A stretch of DNA of 64,000 nt from Apiospora phragmitis (taxonomy: Eukaryota > Ascomycota > Sordariomycetes > Amphisphaeriales > Apiosporaceae). Every line of letters begins with the position of its first letter. The first letter of the stretch is position 1. Location: assembly GCA_038363925.1 (NCBI GenBank), contig JAQQWL010000010.1:1116001-1180000 (forward strand), read 5' to 3'. The position numbers were made by a program, and so were the translations under genes. The notes beneath the pieces were generated by a model. It was given only the letters and a program-made list of their open reading frames with translations. It did not search any database and was not told the origin of the DNA. Below, in pieces: positions 24,842-36,469 of this stretch.

Positions 24842-27182
24842 TAAATATACACCGTACCAGGTTATAGCTATAAAAGAAGCTCTCTGGTATTATCTACGAT
24901 AGACTTATAAGTTGGGACTAGTAAAGGTTGATCACGACATCGTACATATCCGTTTGCCACATAGCTTAAGAGGTCGGTATACTAGGTAAATCGTGAGGTA
25001 ATTCCGAGCAATCACACGTAAGACGTACCTAGCGACGACCATGCCTAATATTAAAGAAGACTCATAATATACTACCAGCCCTACTAATGGGGTAGGGAAA
25101 AACTGGTTTAGTTAGCGTCTCTCTAGTAGATAAGCGCCCCACTAAAACTAATCTACCCCGCTTTACTTAGTAACTTAGTTCGCTACTAATTCTATCGTAA
25201 CTCTTTAATATAAGATAGTTTACTTACACATGCTTTACGTTCTAACCTCTCATTATTACAGGTTATAGAGTTAACCCTATTAGTATGCTATAAAATTATT
25301 TCCTCCATATCCGCGATATTTTATTACTATAATATATATATTAATATAGATATTAGTATGGCGTACGGCACCTATTGGTACCTTCAACACTGCCTCGAAT
25401 ACAAGCCAGGTCTTACGGCTATCCTATACTGCACGAATCCAGTTCACCAGCTCACTTCCGTTACATTATACCGATAACCTCACGGAAATGGATAATATTA
25501 TAGGTCGATATATAGGAACGCGTGATCTACCTTATTATATCGTAGAATTTAAAATTATCACAAGCTATATTTTATTAATAGCCACTGTAAGAAGGTTTAC
25601 GATCATATATTAATTACGATACTTTTCTTTGAGGTAAACTGAGATTATCGTTTAATAGCGGATAATGTCTCCTCCAGGTATAACTATTCTTTTAATCTAG
25701 ATTAGCCGGTTCTTAATAAAATATTAATATTACGGTAGGTATTATAAACTATTTATACCTACAAGCGAGAAGATTCGCTTTAAGCCCTACTTAAATAATC
25801 GAATAAGCCCACCGCCGAATCGTATTAATGCTCAGAGTCTAGTCGCCAATATAAATCCAGCTTCCGGAGTTTATCGTTATTTAACATAATAAGCGATCTA
25901 ATACGCTTATTTCTCGTATCGCTATGCTTCCTCTTTAGCAAGGACAGTATCAAGGGTAACACGCTAATAATACCAATCCCTTACGCCGTGAGAAGCACAG
26001 TTTCATAACAGCTTAAGTTATGGATATCCCGGTACGGCCCTCGAATAAATACCCGTATCGGCTCTCGTCTTGTCCTCTAGGCTTAGAAAGTGAGTTACTC
26101 CGAATAAAATATCCATTTCGGCAGGAGTAGTCCGAATTCGTTCGTTTCCAGCCGACTTTTCTCTTACCATAACATAAGTATTAGTTCAGACCTATAACGC
26201 TATTATAATAGCAGATCTCGAAACTTTAAAAAAATATAGCTAGGTCCGGCCTCTTCTTTTTTCCCTATAGCCACGGTTATATAAACTATATATTCTCGCA
26301 CCTCTATACTAGTAATAGAAGCTAAACGACGAAAGGGGCGTATCTTTATAACTTATAATAAGAATAAAGAGAAGCTATAAAAAAAGACTACGATCTAGGC
26401 CGTTAAGGAAAAAGATCTCGAAACCTCCTATATATGCTATAGCATAAACCCTATAACAGCCACGGCCAGAAACCTATATAACTTTTTAGATATATATCGT
26501 ATATTAGGCCATAACTTCATCTTAATAACTAAGCTTATAAAAAAATAGAATACTGCGAGGCTACTTAATATAATTTACTCTTTATTTATTACCGACGTAA
26601 ACGAAACTCCGTAAAAAAGTGTCTATATAACTGTACTAATTCCTAGCTAAGTATAAATCTTGCGAAGAATATTAGGAAGTATATAATAGAAGAAGGGAGT
26701 ACTTACTTCTAAGAATACCGGGAGCAAATGGACCAAGGAAAGCTTGATCGATATAATTACTTAACTCTCGTTAGTTAATCGGGGTAAGAATAAAGTTAGA
26801 ATAGCGTTTTTTAGTATTAAAATAATAATAATAAATACCTCAGCCACCGTAAGAAATATCTATAATAGTTTTAAGTAATATTCGTATCTTAACACTAATA
26901 TATAGAGATACTTATAATACTTCGCGTAAGTAATTAGGGAAATTATTAGGAACGTAAAGAAGATTATATATAAAATATACAAATCTATAATAATAATCCC
27001 TTTATAATAACAGAATATAATATCCACTATCCTATCCTTATATAAAAAGGAGAAAGCTATATATATCAATTATTAAAATCTTACTTTCTCGTTTTCTATT
27101 TCTATATAATAAAAACAGAGCTATTAATCAAGTGCAGTATATACGGTATAATACTAGATAATTATAGTATTACTACTATAAT
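24842..27182. other. Second AT-rich, RIP-degraded block
   Basis: The composition resembles the first block: TA-rich, stops in all frames, no intact gene. A plus-strand relic near 26310-26560 still reads like protein in pieces (KEKDLETSYICYSINPITAT, ATARNLYNFLDIYRILGHNF), and I cannot assign it. The block ends within a few bases at about 27180, where GC content jumps. Confidence 0.8.
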
Positions 27183-27764
27183 GTGCGTCGATGTGGATTT
27201 GCCGCCGTTTTAGGCAGGAAGTGCCTCCTAATCCGGCGGTCATTCCACACGCTCGGACCCACCCGCCTGCCAAACAGCTATCCCGCAAATCGTTCACCGC
27301 CTTCCCTAAAGTCAACCCAGTCTGACCGCCTTCCTAACCAGGCTTTTGGCCACCTCTGTTTACCGACTCTTTCATAGACTCACGCCACCTCCGACCGTTG
27401 GCCATTTCTGTCTTGACCCCCCTAGCTTGGCTCACTCTTCTGCTCACCTTTTGCGACGCTCGCTGCCTTGGTACATACCAATACTTTCTCCCCTCGATGT
27501 AGCATCTACTTCTGGCTCTCTGCGCACTCGTCAACATGCATTTGAATAGTCGCTTGCGTCCCTCCCTACTTGGGGTGCTGCTTTGTCTCTCACCTTTCCT
27601 TCTCCCTAGGTCCAACACTGTCGAGCTCCTCCTCGTTGCATCTTTCACACGCATACACACACCCGTTACCCATACTTACTCTTCCTCCTCCGATCTAGCT
27701 TCTGAGACTGAGCCGTACCTCCGCCTTCCGCTCTTGAAGTCTTCAATACTCTCCAGCGTGTCGC
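27183..27764 (+). promoter_or_regulatory. Pyrimidine-rich upstream region of the DUF3435-1 gene
   Basis: The plus strand is rich in C and T (many CCGCC, CTTCC and CTCC runs), as is usual for fungal promoters and 5' leaders, and lies directly upstream of the ATG at 27765. A block at 27295-27335 (CACCGCCTTC, 18 bases, TGACCGCCTTCC) recurs with identical spacing at 30779-30821, downstream of the gene. No TATA box is evident. Confidence 0.45.
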
Positions 27765-30425
27765 ATGTCGCCTCGATTCTCCAACGTGCCCAGACGGGCG
27801 AGACAGCGGAAAGGCGTGCTCCGAAATGCTCGAGCCAGCAACCCACCCCGTGGCAACAAGCCCCCGTCTGCCGAAGGACACGATCCTAACTGCCCGATAC
27901 CCCGCGAGGTTGACGATGATGTCAATGTGCCCGACCACCCACAGGCCAGCGGGGTTTCATCTGACAGCACTCGACGAGGTCCGCGGGGATGCCAGCGCAA
28001 TACAAGAACCGTCAGCAGGGCGGTAATGTCTACTGCGATACCGAGAGCTACAGGTTCCGGCTCGGGTTCGATATCCTCCCTCAGTTCAGGCACAGACAGT
28101 GATGCCGAACTCGAGGAAGATGGCGCGGGGTCAGACTCGGACTTGGACCCCAGCGCAGCTTCTCTGCCCGACTCTGGCTATGCCTCGGGCGAAGGCGATG
28201 CTGATGAACGCAGCCTCTTGCAGCAGTTCATCGACCAATGTCGAATGGGGGGCCCTACTGTGGCCAACCACGACCCCAAGACCACCAGGGTAGTGGATAC
28301 TGAGAACCAAAAATGGCAGCTGTATGCTATATCGGCCCGTCTTAGATGCGCAGAATGAGCTGACATGTTCCTTCAGGTTCTGCGAGGAAATGAAGGATGA
28401 AGAAAGGGCAGCTCTGCTGGGCTGCGAGATATTGCTCTATGAACCTAGAGCTACCTTACAAGCCTGCGATGCTGCTATCTTCAAGGGGTATCTCCATTGG
28501 AGGGTCAAATCCTCGAAAGGCGGGATCAAGAAAGAATCGTCCATCATGACCTACTGGAACAATCTCTGCATGTTCTATGCGAGAGAGACGAAACGTTACA
28601 TGGATGGGGGAGTTCTTTATGACATCAACAATGTGAGTACACCGCTGTTGCCTTGGTCGGCGCCCCGACTTACGTAGCTCAGTGGATACATGCGGTGCTC
28701 ACGCCCATGTTCGATCTTGACACGTCAAAAAAGGACAAAGCAGGTCTTTTCGTTTCCGACTTGGATTTGATCTTACACCACCACTGGGTCAAAGACGAAG
28801 AGGTCTATGCCCATGAGCGGCTCCGTGTCCAACTAGCTCTCATACTCATCGTCGCCGGTGCTACTTCCACCAGGCCCGACGCACTGATCGGGCATTTGCG
28901 CTACAGAGATGTACTGTTTCAGCTTTTCCCTCCCGGCGACGGAGGAACGCGGTCGCGCCTGGGGCTAGTCGTGGACCTCGTGAACGTCAAGAAGACAGGA
29001 GGCTCGCGCGATCCTAAGAAATTCGGGTTTCACGAGGAAGACACGCTACTGCATGATCCGGTCCTGCACATGCTGTCGTTGGCCTTTGCGGACGATGCGT
29101 TCTTCAACCCATTCGGATCTGTGGGGGAGATCTACGACTTGGTCGTTCCGCCAGAGTCCGATCGGCTTAAATTGCGGTGGAAAGAGGAGTGGCTAGACCG
29201 TCCCATCTTCCGAGACGTGGAGTTGGCGAACGGCGTCAAAATATCACTCGCAAAGGCTCTTACGTATAAGAAAGTTCGTGACCATCTAGTCCGGCTTGGG
29301 CGTGCTCTTGGATATGCCAAGAGGTTGGAGTTCTACGACATTCGACGTGGATCTGGCAAAAAACTGCACAGTAAGACCCTCATTTCGTCAAAACTGAACC
29401 GAATATGCTGCTGACCTACTGCAGAGGCGCTCAGCCCCGAAGAGAGGAACAAGGCCATGGGGCACAAGCTTGGAGATTCGTCAACCTACACTCGATATTA
29501 TATGACTCACTTTATTGATGCAGACACACAAGCTATTGTGTTTGGCGGCGACCTGCAGTCAGATTTCGTGCATCTCATGGGCCGACTCGTCCGGAATAGT
29601 CACGCTCCGACAAAGCTCACCGATCAGCAGAAGTATGAAGTCAATATGGATCCACAGCTCGACAAATTACGCTCAGAAAGAGACGGTATCAACAATCGTA
29701 TCAAGGCCGCCACGGATGTTGAGATACCGGAGTTGCATAACCGCCGGAAAGTACTTCAAAACGGGATTGACAATTTAGCAAAGAAGTTGCGGGACAAGCG
29801 ATTTGAGACCGCAATCAAGGAGTTCCACGAAACATTCCACTCCGATGAGATTGAGAGACAGCGCCGTGGCATCCGCCCATCCACGTTGCTGGCCCCTCCG
29901 TCCATTGAATATGACCTTCCTGAGCGCGCAGAGGTTGCTCGTTTGTTCTCACTGGCCGCCGAAGTGTGTAACAGAGACAGTCTACATCAGCTCCGTATAA
30001 GCCTTATTGATGCACTAGCGCGGCTCTCGAAGCGACGAGAGAGCCCCTGCCGAAAAGCGAAATCCAAACCTGGGAGGGGGGAAGGAGCACCAAAGCCTCC
30101 CGGAGGTCCTATGATACCTACTCCGCCCGCGGATATGGAGTCCAGCAGGATAAGTTCAAGCCCTAGCCATTCAGCCGCGCGCTCGATGCTATTTTGCCCC
30201 TTTTGCAAATGGGCCGATCACGAGGTGGGCAACGCCCAACGGCAGAAGGTATGGCGGATCGACAGCCTGGCCAGGCATATTCGTGGCCAGCACTTGGCTA
30301 AGCAGCCTGAATCTTTTGGTTGTCCTTATGATGGCTGCACTGCTATTCTGTGGGGAGCAGAACATTTCACTGCTCACATGGCTCGCGGACATAGCATCAA
30401 CTTTCCGTTGTCTATCCTCTCGTAA
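27765..30425 (+). CDS. DUF3435 tyrosine-recombinase-family protein with C-terminal C2H2 region (833 aa), Starship-captain-like
   Basis: Introns at 28322-28376, 28633-28682 and 29371-29424 (GT-AG; the first and third have a CTGAC branch point) give 2502 nt, 833 codons plus stop, with no break. Residues about 70-150 are acidic and Ser-rich. DUF3435 follows: Arg335 in ATSTRPDAL, the YDIRRGSGKKL box (Arg492-493), and the Tyr box GDSSTYTRYYM (about 522-526), which match the R...R...Y order of tyrosine recombinases. Two CxxC/H zinc-finger-like motifs occupy about 755-825 (CPFCKWADHE, CPYDGCTAIL). Family knowledge: Starship captains carry DUF3435 and sit at the 5' edge of the element reading inwards. 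Here the gene lies 0.6 kb right of an AT-rich block and reads into a cargo-like region. DUF3435-C2H2 proteins also exist outside proven Starships. Confidence 0.9.
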
Positions 30426-30429
30426 AGGG

Positions 30430-31240
30430 ATTACGATGATTCACGGAGTCACATTGAGGTTTTAGGGCGGGTGTTTGTTGACGATGCGAGTGACCTTTGC
30501 TGAGGACAGAAGGACTAGCTAGACTCATCACAATTGCGATATCATAGCACGCAGCCCATCGTTATTTCTTGATGTTTTCAATTAGTGAAGTCGGTAGCTC
30601 CAAACACAACACCGTGCTCTGATTGATTTTATCTGGCGCCGGTGATTCGCGGAGTGCATCGCCGACCTACCACTTTGTGATGTCTGAATTCGAAATTTTC
30701 TTTTCAGGCAGATTTCCACGTCAAATATGATGCGTGATGACAGGAGCAGTCAGACCCCACGGTCTTCGTTCATAGCGCTCACCGCCTTCTCTATTCGCTT
30801 GTGCTTCTGACCGCCTTCCCGATTATTTGACCCTTTTATTCACACCCTTCATGTAAGGGGCGGCCGATTTCGATCTTTGTGCTCACTCCCTCCCCTGTCT
30901 GTTCCCGCAAAGCCGATGGAGGACCATTAAACTTTTGCATCCATTGTCTTCCACCTGCATGTTAAACCCCGTCTCAACGCTCAATTTAATCGCCTCTTCT
31001 TTCTTTATTGCATGTGAACTTGGACAGTCTCCTCTTTTCTCTGTTGTTGATTACTTGACGCTGGAATCTTATATAAAAAGGAAGAAATAAGAATTGAATC
31101 AAGTATATTATCTATACCCTGCTATCTAGCTATTATAGACATGAAGACAGTTGAAGCCATGATGAGGGTATGTAAGCATTGGTAGATATGCCACTGCCCC
31201 GACTATAATAATCTTAAGCCATTATCAAGTATCAACATGT
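30430..31240. other. Intergenic, partly promoter-like
   Basis: No gene is supported. 30745-30960 is pyrimidine-rich and carries at 30779-30821 the block found upstream of the DUF3435-1 gene, so it may be a decayed copy of that promoter. Confidence 0.4.
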
Positions 31241-31339
31241 TGGGAGTACGTTGGTAGCCTTGGTACACTTTACTGTTTCGTATGCGACGATAATCCTCGT
31301 CAAGTCGTTACGTGTTTTATGGATTTCTATAGCGTCCAT

Positions 31340-31478
31340 AGACCATTATATAGCTGTTATCGACTGCCATGAGTCGGGTTGGACCGCGGCAGGATTCGGG
31401 CCTACTTGCATTCGTTGGTCACCAAGCTGGTGATTGACTGATGTACTGCCAGACGCTTAACCACTGCACCATGCGGGC
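31340..31478 (-). ncRNA. tRNA-like sequence, possibly the head of a tRNA-derived SINE or a tRNA pseudogene
   Basis: Reading the minus strand from 31478: GCCCGCA could be an acceptor arm, TGGTGCAGTGG fits the pol III A box, CTGG...CCAG could form an anticodon stem around a long loop, TTGGTGACCAA makes a long variable arm, and GTAGG-CCCGAAT-CCTGC a T arm with B box (31390-31405). Five of seven acceptor pairs can form. The loop is too long for an ordinary tRNA, so an intron, decay or a SINE origin is needed. Sequence beyond the B box continues without a gene to about 31250. Confidence 0.4.
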
Positions 31479-31718
31479 AAATTTATTAGCATTATAAACC
31501 TAGCGGCGATGTCGAGCCGAGCATCAGAGCCTTGCTGGTTATAGTCCTGACAATAGCGAACAGAAGGGGGAGTGAGATGTTAAGACCAATTACAACTACC
31601 ATCGTAGTATGGGTGCCAAACAGTCTGAAATTAATGAGGTATCTTCAAATGAGTAGCCGGACGATGTCACCTGAGCTTTACAAGCTTCCTGAGCAACAAC
31701 TGAGCTACCTGAGCCACG

Positions 31719-31994
31719 ATGGAGCCTGTGACTGAGCTGCCTGAGCTGCCTGAGCCTGTGACGGAGCTGCCTGGGCCTCTACCCAAGAACGACGGTCGGC
31801 CCTACGTGGTTCCAAAAGGAGAACACGCATTAGAGCTGCCGACAACGAGCAGCAGGAAGAGGCTTTTCGGCACTTCCAAGTTGTACCGCTTAGCCTGGAG
31901 TCCCAAAACGGAGTGGATGATTAGGTCATTGAAGTCAGTCACAAGGCATAAGATGCTCCTTTGTTCCATGGATTGCATGTGTACTATTGGATGA
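31719..31994 (+). CDS. Short open frame with ELPE/ELPGP repeats (doubtful)
   Basis: The frame opens with MEPVTELPELPEPVTELPGP, from a short direct repeat of GAGCCTGTGAC(T/G)GAGCTGCC. It is 91 codons long with no known domain and no promoter elements that I can identify. The repeat alone may explain the open frame. Confidence 0.2.
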   Translation: MEPVTELPELPEPVTELPGPLPKNDGRPYVVPKGEHALELPTTSSRKRLFGTSKLYRLAWSPKTEWMIRSLKSVTRHKMLLCSMDCMCTIG

Positions 31995-32218
31995 TAACTA
32001 TAGCGAAACCTCTTCTGGTTCCCGTACTGGTTCCACTTTGCAGGAGGTAAGCTAAGCTGTTACCACTATGTACCCCGCCATGCTCGCGGGTACAGAGTCA
32101 ATTTCTGCCTTTGCTTCTCCTCCCTTGTACATCTATAAATCGATTACAATACTCTGTAATTATATTATGCTCGACAAGAGCTAGAGCTAGAAACTGTTGA
32201 CAGTCGTATACGCTCTAG

Positions 32219-32375
32219 TTGGCACTGCAATCGTTCTTGTAAGCGTCTACAAACAGATGTTTTAACCACTAATCCGGCCAACATCGTTTTTGGCGCTGAG
32301 TTATTATGGTAACGCTGACCGACTTCTGTCAAAAGATCTGTTTGTAGACGCTTACAGGGGCGATTGCAGTGCCAA
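32219..32375. repeat. 157-bp inverted repeat (40-bp arms, 77-bp loop)
   Basis: Arm 32219-32258 (starts TTGGCACTGCAATCG, ends CTACAAACAGAT) and arm 32336-32375 match as reverse complements at 37 of 40 positions, and pairing continues weakly inwards. It resembles a foldback or MITE-like element. I see no clear target-site duplication at its ends. A repeat shared with 56.45 kb starts within 20 bp of its right end. Confidence 0.75.
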
Positions 32376-32382
32376 GGGCTTT

Positions 32383-32460
32383 GGGTGACAAGCAAGCGAT
32401 TCAAGAATGTACTGTAGATTAGCGTCAGTTGCCCTTTCGGCTTCGCCGCGCAGGCGTTAT
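32383..32460 (+). repeat. Dispersed element of about 75 bp, copy 1
   Basis: The segment TGACAAGCAAGCGATT ... GATTAGCG ... AGTTGCCCTTTCGGCTTCGC matches 56445-56525. Being short and GC-rich at its 3' part, it could be the end of a non-autonomous retroelement. Confidence 0.65.
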
Positions 32461-32689
32461 TGAGGGGAGTGGGTGGTAGCCATTAGGGGACTTCTAAGGA
32501 GTCCAGTTGCGGCTCAGGACACCACTGGGCGGACGTGCTAGATTGATTCCTACGGGCGGAACTGAACCTTTTCATCACCTTAGTCAAATATTCCTCGACC
32601 TATTCACTTTCCTCTCGCATTTCACTATTGTACGGAGCAAGCACTGTCGGGATTACCGTTCCATGAATCTCGCGTAGCATCAATTCGGA

Positions 32690-33997
32690 ATGTTCTTTCT
32701 CCAGCCAGTGCGATTATTCATTGCTTTTGTTGGTGTATTTCTTTCCGTTCAGCTCGGACAACACATTGCTGTGACATCTAGCAAGAGAGCGATTGAGAGG
32801 AAGTCTTCCGGCATCAACGCCGGTATTTCCAATAACTGTATGTCGCTGAAGCCATTGGAAGTCGAAGTCATCAACAACATCAAAGGGAGCCAACCGTTTG
32901 TCTATATAACAGGCATCGACCAAGTTGGCGCCACTATGTTCCTTACGAGATCGGGCACTTGGTTTTATCCCGTCATAGCAGAGGATGCAGGTTCTTCGTC
33001 AATCGATCAGGCCTTGATCTCCATTCCGATTGCAGAGCAGACCAATGTCTTCACACTCACAATTCAAGATTGTGTCGTCTCAGGACGAATCTGGATTTCT
33101 TTAGGCCAACTTCCCTTTCGTGTGGCGGCTTCGGACAGCGGCTCGCCTTATCTCGTTCCGCCATCCGTCTTAGATGGCGCAATACTTCAAACACGGTGGA
33201 TTGGGGATTTGTCGAGCTTACGTACACTGATAGAGATGGGCTGTATGCCAACTTATCCTTCGTGGACTTTGTCGGATTGATCCTTAGTCTCACTCTGACC
33301 CTCGAGCAAGGAGATGTCCAGAAGGTTGTTGGTCTCGCAAGTGACGGTGTTTATAGTGTCTGCGAGCAGTTGCGACAACAGAGTCGAATGGACGGGCTAC
33401 CATGGGACCAACTGTGCGTCACAGCACCTAGCGGTCGACCATTGCGTGTTCTTTCGCCGAACCTCTATGAGAGCGCACATCCAGGGGCCACGCAGGGGTA
33501 CTACGCGCCCTATGTCAATCAAACATGGTCAAAGTATACGTCTTGTGATCTTGTGATAGATACGCAGTCAAGCATGGGTTCCGTTACTTGCCGCGTTGGT
33601 CAAGACGGGCTTCTTTCTTGCGGCGGGGACAATCGGGGATACGCACGCCCAAGCGCGTCAGATATATGGAGTTGTAGTACTGGGCCTTTTGCGATCCTCG
33701 CCGACGATAATGCCGTACACCGCTCAGTTGTGCCTAGATTTATGTGCTGCATTCACAAGATCCACCCTGCTCATCGAAGGTGGCGAAACCCAGCCTGCAG
33801 TTGATCGTAAAAGATATTATCCCGGCAAAATAACCAATCACTACAGCCGAGCCGTACACCAATGCCAACTTGACGGGAAAGGGTATTCGTTTCCTTATGA
33901 TGATGTGAGTCCAGCTCCGGACAATGTAGCCGGTGTGGTGGCGGGGAAAGATCCTCGTCTGCTGCAAATATTCGTGGGAGGTCAGGGGGTGGCTTGA
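32690..33997 (+). pseudogene. GH64 beta-1,3-glucanase, two single-base frame changes
   Basis: ATG 32690 begins a signal peptide (FIAFVGVFLSVQLGQHIA). The chain has GH64/thaumatin-like-fold features in order: VELTYTDRDGLYANLSFVDF, LCVTAPSGRPLRVLSPNLY, GGDNRGYARPSASDIWSC, CSTGPFAILADDNAVHRSVV, TRSTLLIEGG, NHYSRAVHQCQLDGKGYSFP. GH64 enzymes cut laminarin-type beta-1,3-glucan outside the cell. The frame is lost by one missing A near 33182 (AA for AAA) and by one extra T near 33743 (TTT for TT). Everything else aligns with a full-length family member of about 430 residues. Because both breaks are in homopolymers, the gene may be real and the assembly wrong. Stop at 33997. Confidence 0.75.
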
Positions 33998-34143
33998 TGG
34001 CTATGGGAAAAGCCTTACGATGATTTTAGATAGTGATATGAGGATCCGATCGTGACCATTAATAGGCTATATAGAGAAGGTACAAAGAAGTGCAATAGTG
34101 TCTTTTGCAATGAGAGTGCTACAGATCCTCTTTCACCGTGATG

Positions 34144-34600
34144 TTAACTGGGCGAGTTACATGCATCAGTTGGTCTCTCCTCCTGCTCTTTCACACAAAG
34201 GTCCCTTTCCATGCCCTGGGAACAGTGTAGAAGAATCTCCTGGGCCCTGAGAAGGTCATTTCTCTCATCGAGAGCTCTGACCTTTTCGGCAAGGGCGTCT
34301 TTGTGTTGGTCAAGCTCTACCTCGGTGATCTCCTGGCGCAATTTCTGGTCTTCTAATTGTTCCTCCCGTTTGAGAAAGGCGAAGTCCCATATCGTCTTTC
34401 TCAACCTCCAATCGACAACACAGCTGTCGAAGTCCCTCAATCTCGGCCGCTTGTGCTTGTAGCTGCTTGCAAGTAGAGCACAATAACGGGAATGTAACTT
34501 TGGCCCTGTGTTCATTAACTTTAGATATAATGCATGGACAATGGATTGGGTATTCTAACATGGTGAACAGGCCGGCAGGTGCTTTGCATCTATCTAACAT
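34144..34600 (-). CDS. Small Cys-containing coiled-coil protein (frame change inside)
   Basis: ATG at 34600. The N-terminal third has a possible zinc site (CPC near the start, CSTCK about 30 residues later). A heptad-like coiled coil then follows (QAAEIEGLRQLCCRLEVEKD; in another frame LKREEQLEDQKLRQEITEVE, LDERNDLLRAQEIL). The two parts are in different frames and join near 34370-34395, and I see no good intron there. Function unknown. It is one of several small coiled-coil orphans between 34 and 43.5 kb. Confidence 0.4.
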
Positions 34601-35700
34601 AGCAGTTAAACTAAGCGCCAGGTTAAACTGATAGACATATATGACGACCTAATATAGCTACGACTGAGATAATAATGGAACAGGTGAACAGGGAACGGGG
34701 ATGCGATGTTGAGCTACTGTGTTATTCAGGTCCAGAGGAGGCTCTACCACACGGCAACGTTACTTTAACAGTGGTAGAGTTTAGTATTGGCTCACATGGA
34801 TATTCTGCTTCCTAATCAAATACCAATTCAGGTACAGTACAATGCTGTACTGCTGCACATATTGCACTATACAGTACAGTACTTGCTTGGATGTGAAGCG
34901 GAGGGTATAAAACCATGGTCAAGTTACGTCCCCAGGTGCCGAGGCAGAATCGACGGGAAAAGGATGTCATAATTTAAATACAGCTACAGGGAGATAGAAT
35001 AGAGGCTGAGTTGCTACTGGCGCAGTATGCCTTTGTAGTCAACACGCCCGACTCCGTCTATTGCGAGGCCAGAGGCTAGATCAATACTATGGACAAGGCT
35101 GGCCCTGTACTTTTCATACTCTACTTCAGGCTATTACACGCCGGTAGAGAATCAACCACAATGTATGAAAGTGTCAATTCTGTTACACGTCAGTGTACAG
35201 GTTTCACGCATCGGTTGACGCTCGAGACCTGGATATCTGTCTATGTTATTGGGATTGGAAGGGGTGTTCCGTGACTATGCAATTTGAAACTGAAACCTCC
35301 ATAATTAGTAGTTATGATATGGACGATTTATTTTACCTGGTTCTTAAAAGATGCCTAGAACGCGAAGCCTTCATTAACACACAGCTCTCGCCATAGCCTT
35401 TATGTTGATCTATGTTGATTCGATCAATTATCTTTACCCGTTGGGCCTGTCGAGCTGATATCTTTGGTCTGGTGTCAAAAAGATAAATTTAATGGCTGAA
35501 ATAGTAAACTGGTTCTATGGCCGGTTCACCGAGGTTACAAAATAGTAGATACATGTATTTCGGTGTCAAACACGACCGCAGTCTATCAATATACGAATTT
35601 CTAATTCTCTTTTTCGCCATGTTTGAGGGCTTCTTCACCTTCCCACCACAGCATGTTGAGACTTGTGCCATTTCAAATACAAGCTCGGCCCCTCCTTCGG
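34601..35700. other. Intergenic stretch without a supported gene
   Basis: Only short overlapping frames are present. A GTACAGTACAATGCTGTACTG region (about 34830-34885) is rich in TACAGTA repeats, partly palindromic. Confidence 0.5.
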
Positions 35701-35701
35701 C

Positions 35702-36052
35702 TCATTCTGCTGAGTTTGCCTCCGACATTCTTAACATGGGTTGAAGAGCGTCATTCGTATTGTTTATAAAATACTCTTGTGTTGGGGAAGTAGACTCCAG
35801 CATAGACGAAGCCTGTCGGGGTAGATAAGCACCAGCTGATTTGAGGAACGGGCTTGGACAGATCTGTTCGCTTTCCAGAGCCCGGATAAGTTCTGTCTGG
35901 CTCTGCACCATCTGCTCTTGAAGATCGTAAGCTGCTTGCATTTCTTCAATTTCCTTCACAAGCTCCGCTACACTCATTTGCATTTGAGATCTTGTCGGCG
36001 CGTAGTCTCTGGACATGGGCTTGGTTGTTCTGAAGGTGCAACGCGAACTCAT
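35702..36052 (-). CDS. Small coiled-coil orphan protein (116 aa)
   Basis: One exon from ATG 36052 (MSSRCTFRTTKPMSRDYAPT) to the stop at 35702. Residues about 25-65 form a predicted coiled coil (SVAELVKEIEEMQAAYDLQE, QMVQSQTELIRALESE). The tail is Ser/Pro-rich. It is divergent from the gene at 36470, with 417 bp of shared upstream DNA. No family is recognised. Confidence 0.45.
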   Translation of the reverse strand: MSSRCTFRTTKPMSRDYAPTRSQMQMSVAELVKEIEEMQAAYDLQEQMVQSQTELIRALESEQICPSPFLKSAGAYLPRQASSMLESTSPTQEYFINNTNDALQPMLRMSEANSAE

Positions 36053-36413
36053 GGACTGCCGCGCTTAAAACGCTTAAAGGCAGCACAAGCGCTGCTACTT
36101 GAGAATGTTGAGTGCAATCCATGATATCCTGGCCACAAATTGATGGTCCAAACTAGTGTAGTGAGAGATTGTAAAACAGGGGCTGCATTATGGGTTGCAG
36201 AACCTATTTATCTTAACTGGCATGAAAAGCTGCTTTCACATCTCCAAAGTATGTACGATATAGATCAAATATCTACTCAGTGTCTATCGAAAGAAACTCT
36301 AGAACAAACTCTTCGCATTATAGCAAGATCCAGTTTCGCTTACACAAGAACGTTAGCCATTTACCGATCTTCTAAGGCAAGGACTCAGCGATGTCTGACA
36401 CTCGAGAGCGACC

Positions 36414-36421
36414 TATAAATA
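36414..36421 (+). promoter_or_regulatory. TATA box of the 36470 gene
   Basis: TATAAATA lies 49 bp before the ATG at 36470, followed by a pyrimidine-rich leader (CTTTCC, CACTCTTACC) and CCATC immediately before the ATG. Confidence 0.55.
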
Positions 36422-36469
36422 ACGCCTTCTTTCCAGTGAAATATCATCACTCTTACCACACTATCCATC

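Noticed and set aside
31251..31433. 60-codon plus-strand frame
   Set aside because: It overlaps the tRNA-like sequence in antisense and has no motif.
32959..33804. 281-codon frame read as an independent gene
   Set aside because: Its first part is out of frame with GH64, the rest is the middle of GH64 between two indels.
34830..34885. TACAGTA-rich palindromic stretch
   Set aside because: Short and imperfect; it could be a hairpin but nothing links it to a function.
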